Assembly (NCBI GenBank): GCA_964410665.1
Contig: CAYPIE010000005.1
Location: forward strand, 1 to 64,000
Source: CAYPIE01 sp964410665
GTDB taxonomy: Bacteria > Planctomycetota > Planctomycetia > Gemmatales > Gemmataceae
Reading direction: 5' to 3'
Length of the DNA: 64,000 bases
Positions 16,801 to 25,637 of this stretch are shown here, in pieces (position 1 is the first letter of the stretch; each line of letters opens with the position of its first letter). The notes below the pieces were generated by a model. The model did no database searches, was not told where the DNA came from, and was given only the letters and a program-made list of their open reading frames with translations. Made by a program: the position numbers and the translations under genes.

Positions 16801-19800
16801 CAGTACGTGGGAAGGATTCGACGGCACGTTGGGCTAATTGCAACGCTTCTTCCCAGCGTTCCATGCGTCCGAGTTGTTCAATCGTGGCGGACCAGACCTG
16901 CCAGCTCTCCGGATGCTCATCGAGTCCGTTCTCTAAAATGCCGAGCAACACTTCTGGCTCAAGGATTGCCGCGGCGACATCCCGATAGGCAAAGACTCCT
17001 TCGGCAATCCAAGACTGCTGCTCGAGCTGTTCAGTCAAGAACTCGATCACTTCACGCTGCTCTTGATCACCCCGGGCTAGGTTGAACAACTCGTTCACCG
17101 CCAGCTCGTGGTTGATCGACTGAAGAATGGCTTTCCGATAGGCTTCGCGCGCGACATCGAGTTGATCGGCTTGGGCGTAGATGTGCCCTTGGGTGAAAAA
17201 GGTGGCGGGGTGACGCGGGTCCTGTTGTCGGGCCAAGGCCAGCTGCTGAAAGGCGGACTCAAATGCTTCTTGATGGCCTAAGTGCAGAGCCAACTCGCGA
17301 CGCGCCCACGCATCCTGAGGACACTGCTCGAGTAAGCGAGCGAGCATCGGTGAGGCCTCGCCGGGTTCTTCGTTGCGCAGCCAGTCGATGTACAGTTGTT
17401 GGAGAGGGTAAAAGTCTACATAGCGTTGGCAGATATCATCGAGGTAAGCCAACGCCGCTTGCCGCCCCTGGGTATCGCTGAGCAAACGTGCGTACTGACG
17501 ATGGGCGTCAAGGGCCAACGGCTCCAATTGCAGCACGGCTTGCCAACATCCCAAGGCCTGAGGTAAGTCGGCTTCCAGTGTAGCAATCCTGGCCAATTCA
17601 CGATGCCGCGCCCCGGCTGGGATCACATGACTCCGTTCGAGCAGTTGGCGGGCGGTGTCTGGCTCATTATAGTTGGCTCGCATTTCCGCCGCAAACAACA
17701 GCAAGTCTGGGTCGTTCGGGCGTGCTTGCATCCCCTGTTCTAGGATCTCGAAGGCCGCGACCATCTCTTCCTGTTCGCACAAGGCCTGGAAGAGTGCACA
17801 GGTAACGGTATGGACACGGTCTCTGGCCTGGCGAAAACGCTGTTGTAAGAAACGCATCGCTTCAGGGATCCGATCCTGCGCCTGACAAGCACGAAAATAG
17901 GTCTCAAACAGCTGTTCATCGTGTTCGTCCAGGCAAGCTGCGAAGCGATATCCTGCGATGGCCTGGTCAAACTGGCGTTGCTCCCACAGCAGATGCGCAT
18001 AGAGCGAATGTGCGCTCGGGGAAAAAGGTCGCTTACGCAGCGTCTTGCGGAGAAAAGAGCGCAGACGGGGATGACTTCGACCTTCCATCAGAAAGGTTTG
18101 GACATAGTGTTGCAGATAAAGTGGGTCGGCATCTGGGCGATGGCACAAGTCGGTCAAGGATTCCAAACGCTCTTCCCGCTGTCCCAGATCGCGAAGAACA
18201 GCCAGGCGGCTGAGCACGTACGTCGGCTCAGGCACTGGCTCGGTCACACACGGGGGAATCTGCTGTTGGGGACATTCCGCACAAAGCCGATCGAGGACTT
18301 GGAGCAAGCGAACCGGATGGCCATCGTAGCGGGCCAAGATCGCCTGAGTCTGTAAGGTGACCCGATGGTTCGGGGCACGCTGTTGCAGGATCGCCAAGGC
18401 GTTGATTGCCTCGGTGCGGCGGTACTGCTTGAGTGCCTGCTGGAATTCGGCTGCGGGCTCCAACAGGTTGCTTTCCGGGAACTCTAGCCCCTCAAGTCGG
18501 TCCGATTGCTCGGTTGGGACAATGACCAGGCAGCGAGCTCCCGTCCCCGCAGTCCGCTCAAGGACGGGGTCCAGGATCATTTCCTGCGGCCAGCGATCAG
18601 CAGTACTGCGGACCCACAAGGTACGCCGCACCGGATCGACCCCGATGACGAGTGCGACATGAAGAAAACCTCCATCGACCGTGGTGGTCAGAAACGGCAG
18701 GCCCCGTTCGATCAGCTGTTGGGCAATCTCCAGATTGAGCGCGAACAACCGTGCTGAATAACCATGCGCCATCGCCCAGGCAAAATCCCAAGGGTCCGGA
18801 AGGCCATCCAGGGCCAGGGACTCTTCCGCGGGGATCTCCATCTCGGGCATCTCTGGAGCGTTCGCTTCCGTAGTCGGGGCATTGAAACCGTCGGCCCCGG
18901 TGGGCAACGAGGGATGCCAGAAGTGATGAAGCACACGGAGAAGATCCTGCCGGTTTGGTTGCCGGAAGAACTCTGGAGGCGGAAAGTTGACAGGCACCTG
19001 TCGTTGGGCAGGCAGGTCCGTAGAGGTCTGCGTACTGCCTTGCGCTTCGTGCCATGCGGCTAGACGCTCGGCAAAGCCGGCGTAGAATGGATCTCGAGGA
19101 CGGCGAAGGCTCACATCGGCATTGATCGCCTCGGCCCAAGTTTGCGCGGCACGGCCTTGACCTAAAAAGTACTGTGTATCGGCTCGCCGGGTTGCAAGCC
19201 AGCGTTCAACTTCAGGTTCGCGCAAGGGCGAAAGCTCGGCGTAGCGTTCGTAGCTTTGCTGGGCGTCGTGATAGCGTCCTAACTCGGTTTGGAGGGCGGC
19301 AAGCTGGGCGACCAGGATCCCTGCCTCAATCGCTTGGGTTGCTTCAAAGAGCAATTCGAGGGCTTGCTGATCGCGGCCTAAGAGCATCAACAAGTGGGCA
19401 CTACTCTGTACCCCAGGTCGGAACCAGGGAATAATCGCCAGGGCACGTTGGGCCATGTCCAGAGCCGCCTCGATCTGTTCGGTAAGCTCGAGGTGGGCGG
19501 CATATTCGATGTAGACCCAAGGTTTTTCGGGAGCTAACTCCATCGCTTGTTGGAGCCAGCGTTGGGCAACATCGAAGTCACGCAATCGCGAGGCAAGAAA
19601 CGCTTGTAAGCCCCACCAATCCGCGCGGAGTTCTGGGGCTGCTTCGTGCCAGGCGGTCTGTGCCTGCATAAATTCCCACGCCCGCAGGGGGCCATCGCGT
19701 TCCAGGCGATAGCGAGCATGATAATAGGTCGCCTCGGGGTTGGAGGGAGTCGCGCGGAAGGCGGTTAAATGTAACCAACGGCCCAGTCGAGGGGCACCGA

Positions 19801-19999
19801 GTTGGATCGCCAATCGACCGCCCAAAATACGTACCGGCGTTTGGATCCAAGCAGAATCCTCCCGGGTCACTTTCGCGACGAGAGATCGAGGGGGATCATC
19901 GATCAAGCCAAGACGTGCCGCTTGGTCATAGGCTTTCAGATAAAAACCGCGTTCATAAAGATCGCGAAGGTTATTCACATCTTCCGGACAAATGGTCAT
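13895..19999 (-). CDS. Giant TPR protein with C39-peptidase-like insert
   Basis: A 2034-residue protein, cytoplasmic by prediction (no signal peptide or membrane segment), built mostly from tetratricopeptide repeats along its whole length. At about 395-475 the repeats are interrupted by a segment resembling peptidase family C39/papain-like folds: DPWDFAWAMAHGY, then LIERGLPFLTTTVDGGFLHV and ALVIGVDPVRRTLWVRST. The His region is present, but I see no catalytic Cys in the expected upstream position, so it is probably an inactive binding domain. Residues about 1230-1500 and 1505-1770 are a duplicated module; each has a YFWGWQQL motif and an EHVGGP motif about 105 residues later, roughly 273 residues apart. 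It probably acts as a large scaffold. The partner is unknown; the 144-residue coiled-coil gene lies upstream on the same strand. Confidence 0.88.
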   Translation of the reverse strand: MTICPEDVNNLRDLYERGFYLKAYDQAARLGLIDDPPRSLVAKVTREDSAWIQTPVRILGGRLAIQLGAPRLGRWLHLTAFRATPSNPEATYYHARYRLERDGPLRAWEFMQAQTAWHEAAPELRADWWGLQAFLASRLRDFDVAQRWLQQAMELAPEKPWVYIEYAAHLELTEQIEAALDMAQRALAIIPWFRPGVQSSAHLLMLLGRDQQALELLFEATQAIEAGILVAQLAALQTELGRYHDAQQSYERYAELSPLREPEVERWLATRRADTQYFLGQGRAAQTWAEAINADVSLRRPRDPFYAGFAERLAAWHEAQGSTQTSTDLPAQRQVPVNFPPPEFFRQPNRQDLLRVLHHFWHPSLPTGADGFNAPTTEANAPEMPEMEIPAEESLALDGLPDPWDFAWAMAHGYSARLFALNLEIAQQLIERGLPFLTTTVDGGFLHVALVIGVDPVRRTLWVRSTADRWPQEMILDPVLERTAGTGARCLVIVPTEQSDRLEGLEFPESNLLEPAAEFQQALKQYRRTEAINALAILQQRAPNHRVTLQTQAILARYDGHPVRLLQVLDRLCAECPQQQIPPCVTEPVPEPTYVLSRLAVLRDLGQREERLESLTDLCHRPDADPLYLQHYVQTFLMEGRSHPRLRSFLRKTLRKRPFSPSAHSLYAHLLWEQRQFDQAIAGYRFAACLDEHDEQLFETYFRACQAQDRIPEAMRFLQQRFRQARDRVHTVTCALFQALCEQEEMVAAFEILEQGMQARPNDPDLLLFAAEMRANYNEPDTARQLLERSHVIPAGARHRELARIATLEADLPQALGCWQAVLQLEPLALDAHRQYARLLSDTQGRQAALAYLDDICQRYVDFYPLQQLYIDWLRNEEPGEASPMLARLLEQCPQDAWARRELALHLGHQEAFESAFQQLALARQQDPRHPATFFTQGHIYAQADQLDVAREAYRKAILQSINHELAVNELFNLARGDQEQREVIEFLTEQLEQQSWIAEGVFAYRDVAAAILEPEVLLGILENGLDEHPESWQVWSATIEQLGRMERWEEALQLAQRAVESFPRTGRLWLDLAEVHDARKDIDSRIQALRQVVRVSPAWSLAARELADALEENEQGDEARAVLEQAIARSPIDPVLHGYLAETLWRLGEHPEAIQRLHVALRHDPGYEWAWRTLRDWTESLDQPESLREVAQEVAQRRPGDVRAWLAVARILIGPEHQTEALAALDEAIRLSPKTIEAYDLKAERLADKGLLEEALATTNPEVFQGDPPLILQGRAAWIEARQGRYAQAIAAMQALVAVEPNYFWGWQQLAEWYHETNQADAYLEAANAMVRLRPDSPVALALRGEARLQTGDRDNGKEDLHQAVLLAPSYPFAGMLLFDTCLADHELETARMVLVRLQEHVGGPFVLARQAQLAAREDDRSQGLEALRRLASMVSESSWPVQSAVFALRSADWSEEVDTILRETWEHEDTFHPWIALAWVESPSGHRADVEDRLRALDRTIEVHPEFVQSYDFKAELLTRLGRYEEALELCRSEAFGANRPLVLRGREAWVLHAQGNHQRAITTMQAILVDDPDYFWGWQQLSNWYESQQAYRDYLRATEELVRLAPRDPTVFGYRGEAKLFLGERAGARADFETAFELDPKYAFAGLHLFDEQLSSNDLNGAEQTLMKLLEHVGGPYVDYRVVRLAIRQQAQPEALDAFHDLATDPEAPTLLLTRSVEAIQEAGWTSGLDALLNELIDDDLVHPAIGRYWTERVLARGEWEELERLPQLLHPIGVSPPRLDNDPSVVADPESEEPFEPMPNPLGQEALWALVEGLGRMRMQERLLKTIADFTQALRGSDRGWTKAGRALLEVRLFDRAEDWFADWQIRKNLDAWMLLAPADGYRMQKKYAEAISVHQHALDAANPDPSREEHTIWLAFEAALAGNTETARTRLSGVDLSAIRDSARLIFTLADSIIRMQEAIRGERSATFSDIRNEIRDAVNDFAPDLTSDLGISAAYQRAVQRIAKDAGSLAAWWWKLCQWWKPDLKLDQ

Positions 20000-20228
20000 G
20001 CAGCAGCCTCGTATGGCGCGATGGTCGAGGAGTCGAGGAACGAAGCTTTGGCAGGATGGTCCCAGCCAAAGCCGAGCCAGCGAACCGTGATACTGTCACG
20101 GAGCGTAGGAACAAGACCTCGGCCAGGCCCGCACAACGCCTCCGCAACTCCCCGTTCAGCATGCAGCGAAATCCAGCTCAGGTCCCCCATGGCCGTCCTG
20201 GGTGACCCTGGCAGGGTAGCCAAGCCAC

Positions 20229-20663
20229 TTACTCCTGGGCTTTGGCCGCTTCAGCGAGTGGGACTAAGAGGTTCATGAGATTGTTTAGCTGGACGACTCG
20301 GGTGCTATACCGTTCGAGGAATTCCCCAAGGGTAAAGTCATTGTCCAAACTCGAGTCTTGTTCCTCTCGAATCTGATCACTGAGATCCGCCATCAGTCGC
20401 ATGAATGCTTGTTCGAGAGTGCGAACAGTGTCTTTTGCCGAGCTGAGAAATTCGGGAAACTCGGTCTTCCAACGCTCGATGTAGCCGCGCCAGCGTGGCG
20501 AACTGTCCTGCATGGTCAAAAGAACACGTAACAGTTGCGTCTGTTCACGTTGGGCCTCGAGGATCTGGCTGAGTAAGGCCGTGGTCTCGGCCAGCCCTGC
20601 CTGGGCGGCGTTCCCAGGCACGGCGGTCGGGCCGGGCGGCGCGACCTCAAATTGAAAATGCAT
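20229..20663 (-). CDS. Hypothetical coiled-coil protein
   Basis: A 144-residue acidic protein with long helical stretches: LLSQILEAQREQTQLLRVLL at about 31-50 and heptad-like segments through the C-terminal half (LNNLMNLLVPLAEAAKAQ). There is no signal or membrane segment. It lies 229 nt upstream of the giant TPR gene on the same strand, so they may be co-expressed (inference). It is not recognised as a named family. Confidence 0.7.
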   Translation of the reverse strand: MHFQFEVAPPGPTAVPGNAAQAGLAETTALLSQILEAQREQTQLLRVLLTMQDSSPRWRGYIERWKTEFPEFLSSAKDTVRTLEQAFMRLMADLSDQIREEQDSSLDNDFTLGEFLERYSTRVVQLNNLMNLLVPLAEAAKAQE

Positions 20664-20830
20664 CCGTCATACTCCCTCAGGTGGAATTCCCCGGTCAATT
20701 ATAGACTGGCCCCAGCGTTTCGTCATTGGCGTCAAAGCTCCCGCCTTCGCAGCCAATTCGCATTGCTCTATGCCGCAAGCATGGTATGGTTTTGCGTCGA
20801 AATCCCGCATTAGGCAAGGAGGCGTGAATC

Positions 20831-21490
20831 ATGGGGCCGCGTGCAATCGGAGTGATCGGCATACTGGGGGTCGGGGTCGGCCTCGCCGTCGCGTGGCTTG
20901 GACTTGCTCCAGCCCCACGCGAAGTTGCTGCCCGCAATGATCGCTATGGCGATTACGTCATTGCCACCGGGCAGGTGGCCTTACATCCGCGTTCGTTAAC
21001 CGATGGCGTCTGGTTGCTGGATTACCGGGCCGGCAAACTTCTGGGCACGGTGATCGATCGTAATCTGGGACGTATCGTCGGCTGGGCCGAAGTCGATCTG
21101 GTCAGCGAATTTCAGATTCCGCCCCAACAGCAGCCTCATTTTCTCATGACCACCGGCACAATTACCGAAGGACAAGCGGCTCTGTATGTCGCCGAGGTCG
21201 GCAGTGGTCGCTTTGGGGTTTATACCATGGGCCCGGGACTCAACGGCCAGGGGATTGTCATTCGTCGCCATGACATGGTCTCCTTCCGTCCACAAGCACC
21301 CCCCCCAGCCGTTCCAGTGCCAGGATCGAATCCAGGAGTTCCTGTAGCGCCAGTCGAAGAACCTCCGCCCGTACCGCAGCGAGCTCCGGAAGCCCAGCAG
21401 ACCGCGGCACCGCAGCGAAGCGCAGCCCCGGTTCCTCCTCCGGTCGATATGCCACCGCCGCCGCCACCGTTGCCGAACAAACGACCTTGA
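20831..21490 (+). CDS. Exported or anchored hypothetical protein with proline-rich tail
   Basis: A 219-residue protein with an N-terminal hydrophobic segment (about 5-27) that serves as signal peptide or anchor, a compact beta-rich domain (about 38-150, with DGVWLLDYRAGKLLGTVIDR and ALYVAEVGSGRFGVYTM), and a C-terminal 70-residue Pro/Ala/Val-rich low-complexity tail ending in PPPPPPLPNKRP. GGAGG lies 8 nt before the ATG. The Pro-rich tail could span or bind peptidoglycan or envelope (inference). It is divergently oriented from the coiled-coil gene, 167 nt away. Function is unknown. Confidence 0.75.
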   Translation: MGPRAIGVIGILGVGVGLAVAWLGLAPAPREVAARNDRYGDYVIATGQVALHPRSLTDGVWLLDYRAGKLLGTVIDRNLGRIVGWAEVDLVSEFQIPPQQQPHFLMTTGTITEGQAALYVAEVGSGRFGVYTMGPGLNGQGIVIRRHDMVSFRPQAPPPAVPVPGSNPGVPVAPVEEPPPVPQRAPEAQQTAAPQRSAAPVPPPVDMPPPPPPLPNKRP

Positions 21491-22062
21491 TTCGGCCATC
21501 CTCCTCCCCTGAGACGATAGACGCCCGCCACGTGACGCTCCGGACCCCCAGTGATGGGTGAGGGGTGCCTCCTTGCCGTCATTCCACTTGGAATCGACCA
21601 CGTGTGGGGCTTGCAAGCCTCTCCGATTTCCTCGGGATCGGTGCATCCAGACAAGCCCGATCCACGAATGATCTTGCAATCAAGCATGTCATACAACATC
21701 TACCGCACAGGCCTGGGCGTCATGCTTCGACTCCTGAAATGATTCCTTGGAGGAGTCTGCAGTGGGCTGGTTTGTGGACTGATTGGGATTGGCTGTTCTG
21801 TCCCGGTACCTAGTCCATGGGAGATCGTCACTTCGTTCACAGCAAGCTCTACGATGTTCCAAGTATGTCGGTCCGAGCGTTGTCATGGTTCTAATCACTT
21901 CTGGTTGGCTTGGTTGGCTAGGACCCAACGATAGCCAACCACATCCGTCACATCGATGGACGCTCCGAGTCTCGCCATCGCATGCATAGGAAATATTCAT
22001 TCACTACTGGACGAGTGATCCTTCCTTGGGTACGTTGATGCGGAGGTCAACGGAGAGTCTGC
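21491..22062. other. Intergenic region upstream of recQ
   Basis: This 572-nt stretch has only short open frames with implausible products. The one structure I see is a perfect 9-bp inverted repeat, GGTTGGCTA (21912-21920) and TAGCCAACC (21932-21940), with an 11-nt loop and no following T-run. I find no tRNA or recognisable RNA motif. Confidence 0.45.
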
Positions 22063-23919
22063 ATGGTCGAGATGGATCCTGAAGATCTAGAAGATGCGTT
22101 GCGTCGATTGATCGCCCGGCACTGGGGGTTTTACCAGCTGCGACCATTGCAGGAGCAAGCAATGCGTGCAGTGCTGGACCGCCACGACTCCCTGGTGGTG
22201 TTGCCCACCGGAGGAGGGAAGTCATTGTGTTATCAGGCCCCTGCCTTCGTCCGCCAGCGCGAGGTGACGGTGGTGGTTTCGCCGCTTGTGGCCCTGATGA
22301 AGGACCAAGTGGATGCCTTGAAAGCACTCGACATTCCGGCCCGCTGTCTGAATAATACCGTTCCCCGCGAAGAACGGGACACGATCGTCGGTGAGTTGTT
22401 ACGAGGTAAGATCCGTCTGTTGTTTGTCTCCCCGGAACGACTCGTCACTCCCGGCTTTCAGGAGCTGTTACGTCGACTGGAGGTCCGCACCTTTGCCATC
22501 GACGAAGCTCACTGCATCTCGCACTGGGGCCACGACTTTCGCCCTGAGTATCGCCAGTTACGCCAGTTGCGGGCTGCGTTCCCTGACGCCTCGGTGCACG
22601 CGTATACAGCGACCGCGACTGAGCAGGTTCGCTTAGACATCATTCGTCAACTTCAACTTCACGATCCCGAAGTCCTGGTCGGTGATTTTGATCGGCCGAA
22701 TCTGGTCTATCGAGTGATTCCCCGCCAGCCTGCCCGGACTGGGCTGGTGCAACAAGTCCGCTCGGTGGTGGAGCGGCATCGCAATGAGGCGGGGATCATC
22801 TACTGTATCCGCCGTCGCGATGTCGATGAGCTGACCTTGGCCCTGCAGCAGTCGAATTTGCGAGTTTTGCCCTACCACGCTGGTCTGGACGCCCTGGAAC
22901 GTCGAGCGACTCAGGAGGCGTTCCGTACCGAGAAATGTGACATCGTGGTGGCCACCGTAGCCTTTGGGATGGGGATTGATCGCTCCAATGTCCGTTTTGT
23001 GCTACACACTGGGATGCCCAAGTCGATCGAGCACTACCAACAAGAGGCGGGACGCGCAGGGCGGGATGGTCTCGAGGCCGAATGCATCCTGCTGTACTCG
23101 CCACAGGATTTCCACACTTGGCGGCTGGTGATCGAAAAATCCGTGCAAGAGAATGGGGCAGATCCGGAATTGCTCCCTCAAGCACTGGCGCAACTCGATG
23201 GTATGCTGGCGTACGGGCGAAGTCCGATCTGCCGACACCGGGTCTTGGTCGAACATTTTGGCCAAGACTACTCCCAGGACAACTGCGCGGCCTGTGATCT
23301 TTGTTTAGGCGAGGTCGAAACTGAACCTGAGTCGCTGGTCATCGCCCAAAAAATTCTCTCCTGCATTGCCCGAGTCAAGGAAAGCTTTGGCGCAGGGCAT
23401 GTCGTCAGCGTCTTGCGTGGCGAAGCCAATGACCGCGTGACCAAATTCCAGCATGATCAACTCAGCACTTACGGACTGTTGCGTCAACAACCGGCCCAAC
23501 AAATTCGCGACTGGGTCGACCAATTGATCTTTCAGCGTGTCTTGGTGCGTACGGACGATGACTACCCCACGCTCAAGCTCAATGCCGCCTCATGGCAGGT
23601 GATGCGCAAGCAACGGCCCGTTCGGCTCCTCCGCACGGTGCAGCGGAAGAAGAGCCGTGAATCGCGGGCTGCCGAGGAGGACTGGGCCGGAGTCGATCGA
23701 CAGCTCTTTGATAAATTGCGCGCGTTACGTCGCCAACTCGCCCAGGAACGCGACTGGCCTTCTTATCTTGTCTTTGATGACAAGACCCTGCGCGAGATAT
23801 GCCGGAGCTGCCCTGCCGATCTGGTCGCCTTCCACAGGATCCCAGGGGTCGGGGAAGCCAAGCTGCGCGATTTTGGGCCTGCCTTCCTCGAGGTCATTCA
23901 ACAACATCTTTCGGAGTAG
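22063..23919 (+). CDS. recQ: ATP-dependent DNA helicase RecQ
   Basis: A 618-residue 3'-5' superfamily 2 helicase acting in recombination and fork repair. It has the full RecQ order: motif I LPTGGGKSLCYQAP (Lys53), motif II DEAHCISHWGHDFRPEY (about 147), motif III TATAT, motif V FGMGIDRSNVRFVLH and motif VI QEAGRAGRDG, then the RQC zinc cluster (CRHR...CAACDLC, about 387-410), a winged helix, and a C-terminal HRDC domain (about 545-618, DKTLREICRSCP...IPGVGEAKLRDFG). Length matches E. coli RecQ (about 610). An ATG three codons later is an alternative start. The gene stands alone; a G5/C5 hairpin follows the stop at 23928-23941. Confidence 0.97.
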   Translation: MVEMDPEDLEDALRRLIARHWGFYQLRPLQEQAMRAVLDRHDSLVVLPTGGGKSLCYQAPAFVRQREVTVVVSPLVALMKDQVDALKALDIPARCLNNTVPREERDTIVGELLRGKIRLLFVSPERLVTPGFQELLRRLEVRTFAIDEAHCISHWGHDFRPEYRQLRQLRAAFPDASVHAYTATATEQVRLDIIRQLQLHDPEVLVGDFDRPNLVYRVIPRQPARTGLVQQVRSVVERHRNEAGIIYCIRRRDVDELTLALQQSNLRVLPYHAGLDALERRATQEAFRTEKCDIVVATVAFGMGIDRSNVRFVLHTGMPKSIEHYQQEAGRAGRDGLEAECILLYSPQDFHTWRLVIEKSVQENGADPELLPQALAQLDGMLAYGRSPICRHRVLVEHFGQDYSQDNCAACDLCLGEVETEPESLVIAQKILSCIARVKESFGAGHVVSVLRGEANDRVTKFQHDQLSTYGLLRQQPAQQIRDWVDQLIFQRVLVRTDDDYPTLKLNAASWQVMRKQRPVRLLRTVQRKKSRESRAAEEDWAGVDRQLFDKLRALRRQLAQERDWPSYLVFDDKTLREICRSCPADLVAFHRIPGVGEAKLRDFGPAFLEVIQQHLSE

Positions 23920-23927
23920 GATCCTTC

Positions 23928-23941
23928 GGGGGCTTGCCCCC
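23928..23941 (+). terminator. Hairpin after recQ
   Basis: GGGGG-CTTG-CCCCC immediately follows the recQ stop codon, in the gap between convergent genes. There is no U-tract, so it may stabilise the 3' end or pause polymerase instead of terminating alone. Confidence 0.35.
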
Positions 23942-24080
23942 AACTGCGACAGGATTCGCCGACTCGCCGAGGGAAAATGCGTGGAAAGAGTTCCGTGCGG
24001 AGCCTGCCGCCATAAGATCCACGAGGATTGGGCTGGTACGCAATCTTGCACACGCTTGCTTCGAACAGTGTTATTACCAA

Positions 24081-25043
24081 TTAATGATTAAACAAATCAC
24101 CAAGACTCTCTAACATGATCTTTCTGCGTAAGACGGGGTGGTTTTGGTCATGGATCGGGGCATCGGGCTCTAGATGGGCCTCGGGGGTGTAATAGTTCTC
24201 CGAATGTGTGGCCGTGGCCGAGAGTTGAAAGGTCAGGGTCACTATGTTGCCCCTCGGAAGCTGCCGCTTGAGGATGAGCTGACGGAGGGTATGGGTATTC
24301 CGGTCAATCGTAAGATCGGCGGCGATAATCTGCAAGGGTTGCGGCTTGGTCAAGATAGTGGTTGAGATCTGGTAAACATCCCGAGTGCGAGCAGGCCGAT
24401 GGCTCCAACTGAGTTGATGCTCGTTGAGTAAGTCACTTAAGATCGTTGGCACGGCCATGCCACGCAGGATGACTGCCTGTTGCACTGACTTAGGCAGTTC
24501 GCTGAGGCGAAAACGAGCTGCTGCTCGGGGTGACGGGGCGAACCACACCCCCCCGGCGGTATCGTTGCCCCAAGCGCCAGAACGGGGCCGATCCTGCTCG
24601 GCGACAAAGCGGTCCCCGCGAGACCAGATACGTGCAGCCCAATCGTGTTTCGCAAGCAAGGGGATGCGGTCTGAAGCGTCCGCAGCAAAGTCGAGCGTCT
24701 GCGTGTAGCATCGGTCCGGTCCCGATGTATGAGCCGTCCGGGACTTGCGAACCACCTCGGTGGGCGAGGCGATGATGGTAGAAACAGGCCAATAGAACAA
24801 CACCGCGAGTAGTCCCACGGCCAAGGCAACTGCAGCCGCAGTCTGCCACAGCCGACGACGTGATGGGGGGTAAGGAGGACGGGTCGACACCCCAGGTGGT
24901 GGGTCAGCTTCGAGTCGAGCCACCAGACTCTGCCACATTGCCTGCCCATTGATGCGGGCTGCTTCGGCTTCTAATTGCGCGCGAACGGTCGCATCGAGGC
25001 CGGTTTGGGGGTCAGGAAACGGCGGTTGGCTTGGCGAGTGCAT
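24081..25043 (-). CDS. Single-pass membrane protein, putative anti-sigma partner
   Basis: A 320-residue protein with a cytoplasmic N-terminus (about 1-63), one membrane segment (about 65-88, TAAAVALAVGLLAVLFYWPV) and an extracytoplasmic domain of about 230 residues. The outer domain has strand-rich segments (WAARIWSRGDRFVAEQ, GGVWFAPSPRAAARF) reminiscent of LolA/RseB-like folds, which I offer only as an impression. The gene starts 55 nt after the ECF sigma factor on the same strand; this order and topology suggest a transmembrane regulator of that sigma factor (inference). I see no HxxxCxxC zinc anti-sigma motif. Confidence 0.7.
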   Translation of the reverse strand: MHSPSQPPFPDPQTGLDATVRAQLEAEAARINGQAMWQSLVARLEADPPPGVSTRPPYPPSRRRLWQTAAAVALAVGLLAVLFYWPVSTIIASPTEVVRKSRTAHTSGPDRCYTQTLDFAADASDRIPLLAKHDWAARIWSRGDRFVAEQDRPRSGAWGNDTAGGVWFAPSPRAAARFRLSELPKSVQQAVILRGMAVPTILSDLLNEHQLSWSHRPARTRDVYQISTTILTKPQPLQIIAADLTIDRNTHTLRQLILKRQLPRGNIVTLTFQLSATATHSENYYTPEAHLEPDAPIHDQNHPVLRRKIMLESLGDLFNH

Positions 25044-25097
25044 GACACAGACCCTGCGGTTGGGAAGTAGCAGAACAACCCGGTGGCGGCCGCCCGG

Positions 25098-25637
25098 TTA
25101 CGACTTTTTCTGGTAAATTTCGAGGCCCAAGACCGTGGCGAGAGCGCGACGGCCCCGATGCACGAGCACCCCAGCGTGACCTGGGGTCACTTCGAGCACT
25201 TCCCCAATCTGTTCCTTGGACAGTCCGAGTGCGCGTAACTCCACGGCGGCACGTTGCATCTCCGGCAACTGTAAAAGGGCAGCGCGTACCTCTTCCTCCC
25301 GCTCGCGCAACTCGGCAATGGCATCGGGTCGCAATCCGATTGGATCAACCACTGCAATGGGGGTATCGTCGGGGCCGGCCCCGTCCAGACTTCGAAGTGC
25401 TCGCTCCCGAACTGCTCGATTGATGCACAGGTTTGAAATCGCCTTGAACAGCAATTTGACACCATCCTGTTCGAGGTTGTAGCGATCGGCGTTTCGTAAC
25501 AACCGATACAGGCACTCCTGAACCAAGTCTTCAGCCCGGTTGGCATCGGAGACCAGAGAGCGTGCATAAGCGACAGCACGCGGTCCCACGCTCATTACCC
25601 AGGCCTCGAGGCGATCCCTCTGTTCGTCCGACAGCAT
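25098..25637 (-). CDS. ECF-type RNA polymerase sigma factor
   Basis: A 179-residue sigma-70 family extracytoplasmic-function factor. Region 2 reads from about residue 15 (AVAYARSLVSDANRAEDLVQ and LYRLLRNADRY), with the usual AEDLVQE core; region 4 is about 120-175, with ALLQLPEMQRAAVELRALGL and a helix-turn-helix KEQIGEVLEVTPGHAGVLVH. I choose the ATG at 25637 (MLSDEQRDRLEAW) because the 38 in-frame codons upstream do not look like a sigma factor. The downstream membrane protein is probably its regulator. The target genes and inducing signal cannot be read from the sequence. Confidence 0.9.
   Translation of the reverse strand: MLSDEQRDRLEAWVMSVGPRAVAYARSLVSDANRAEDLVQECLYRLLRNADRYNLEQDGVKLLFKAISNLCINRAVRERALRSLDGAGPDDTPIAVVDPIGLRPDAIAELREREEEVRAALLQLPEMQRAAVELRALGLSKEQIGEVLEVTPGHAGVLVHRGRRALATVLGLEIYQKKS

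Noticed and set aside
18597..19139. Open frames of 100-180 codons in other frames of the giant TPR gene
   Set aside because: They are Arg/Pro/Ser-rich shadows of a high-GC coding region whose main frame shows clear TPR periodicity.
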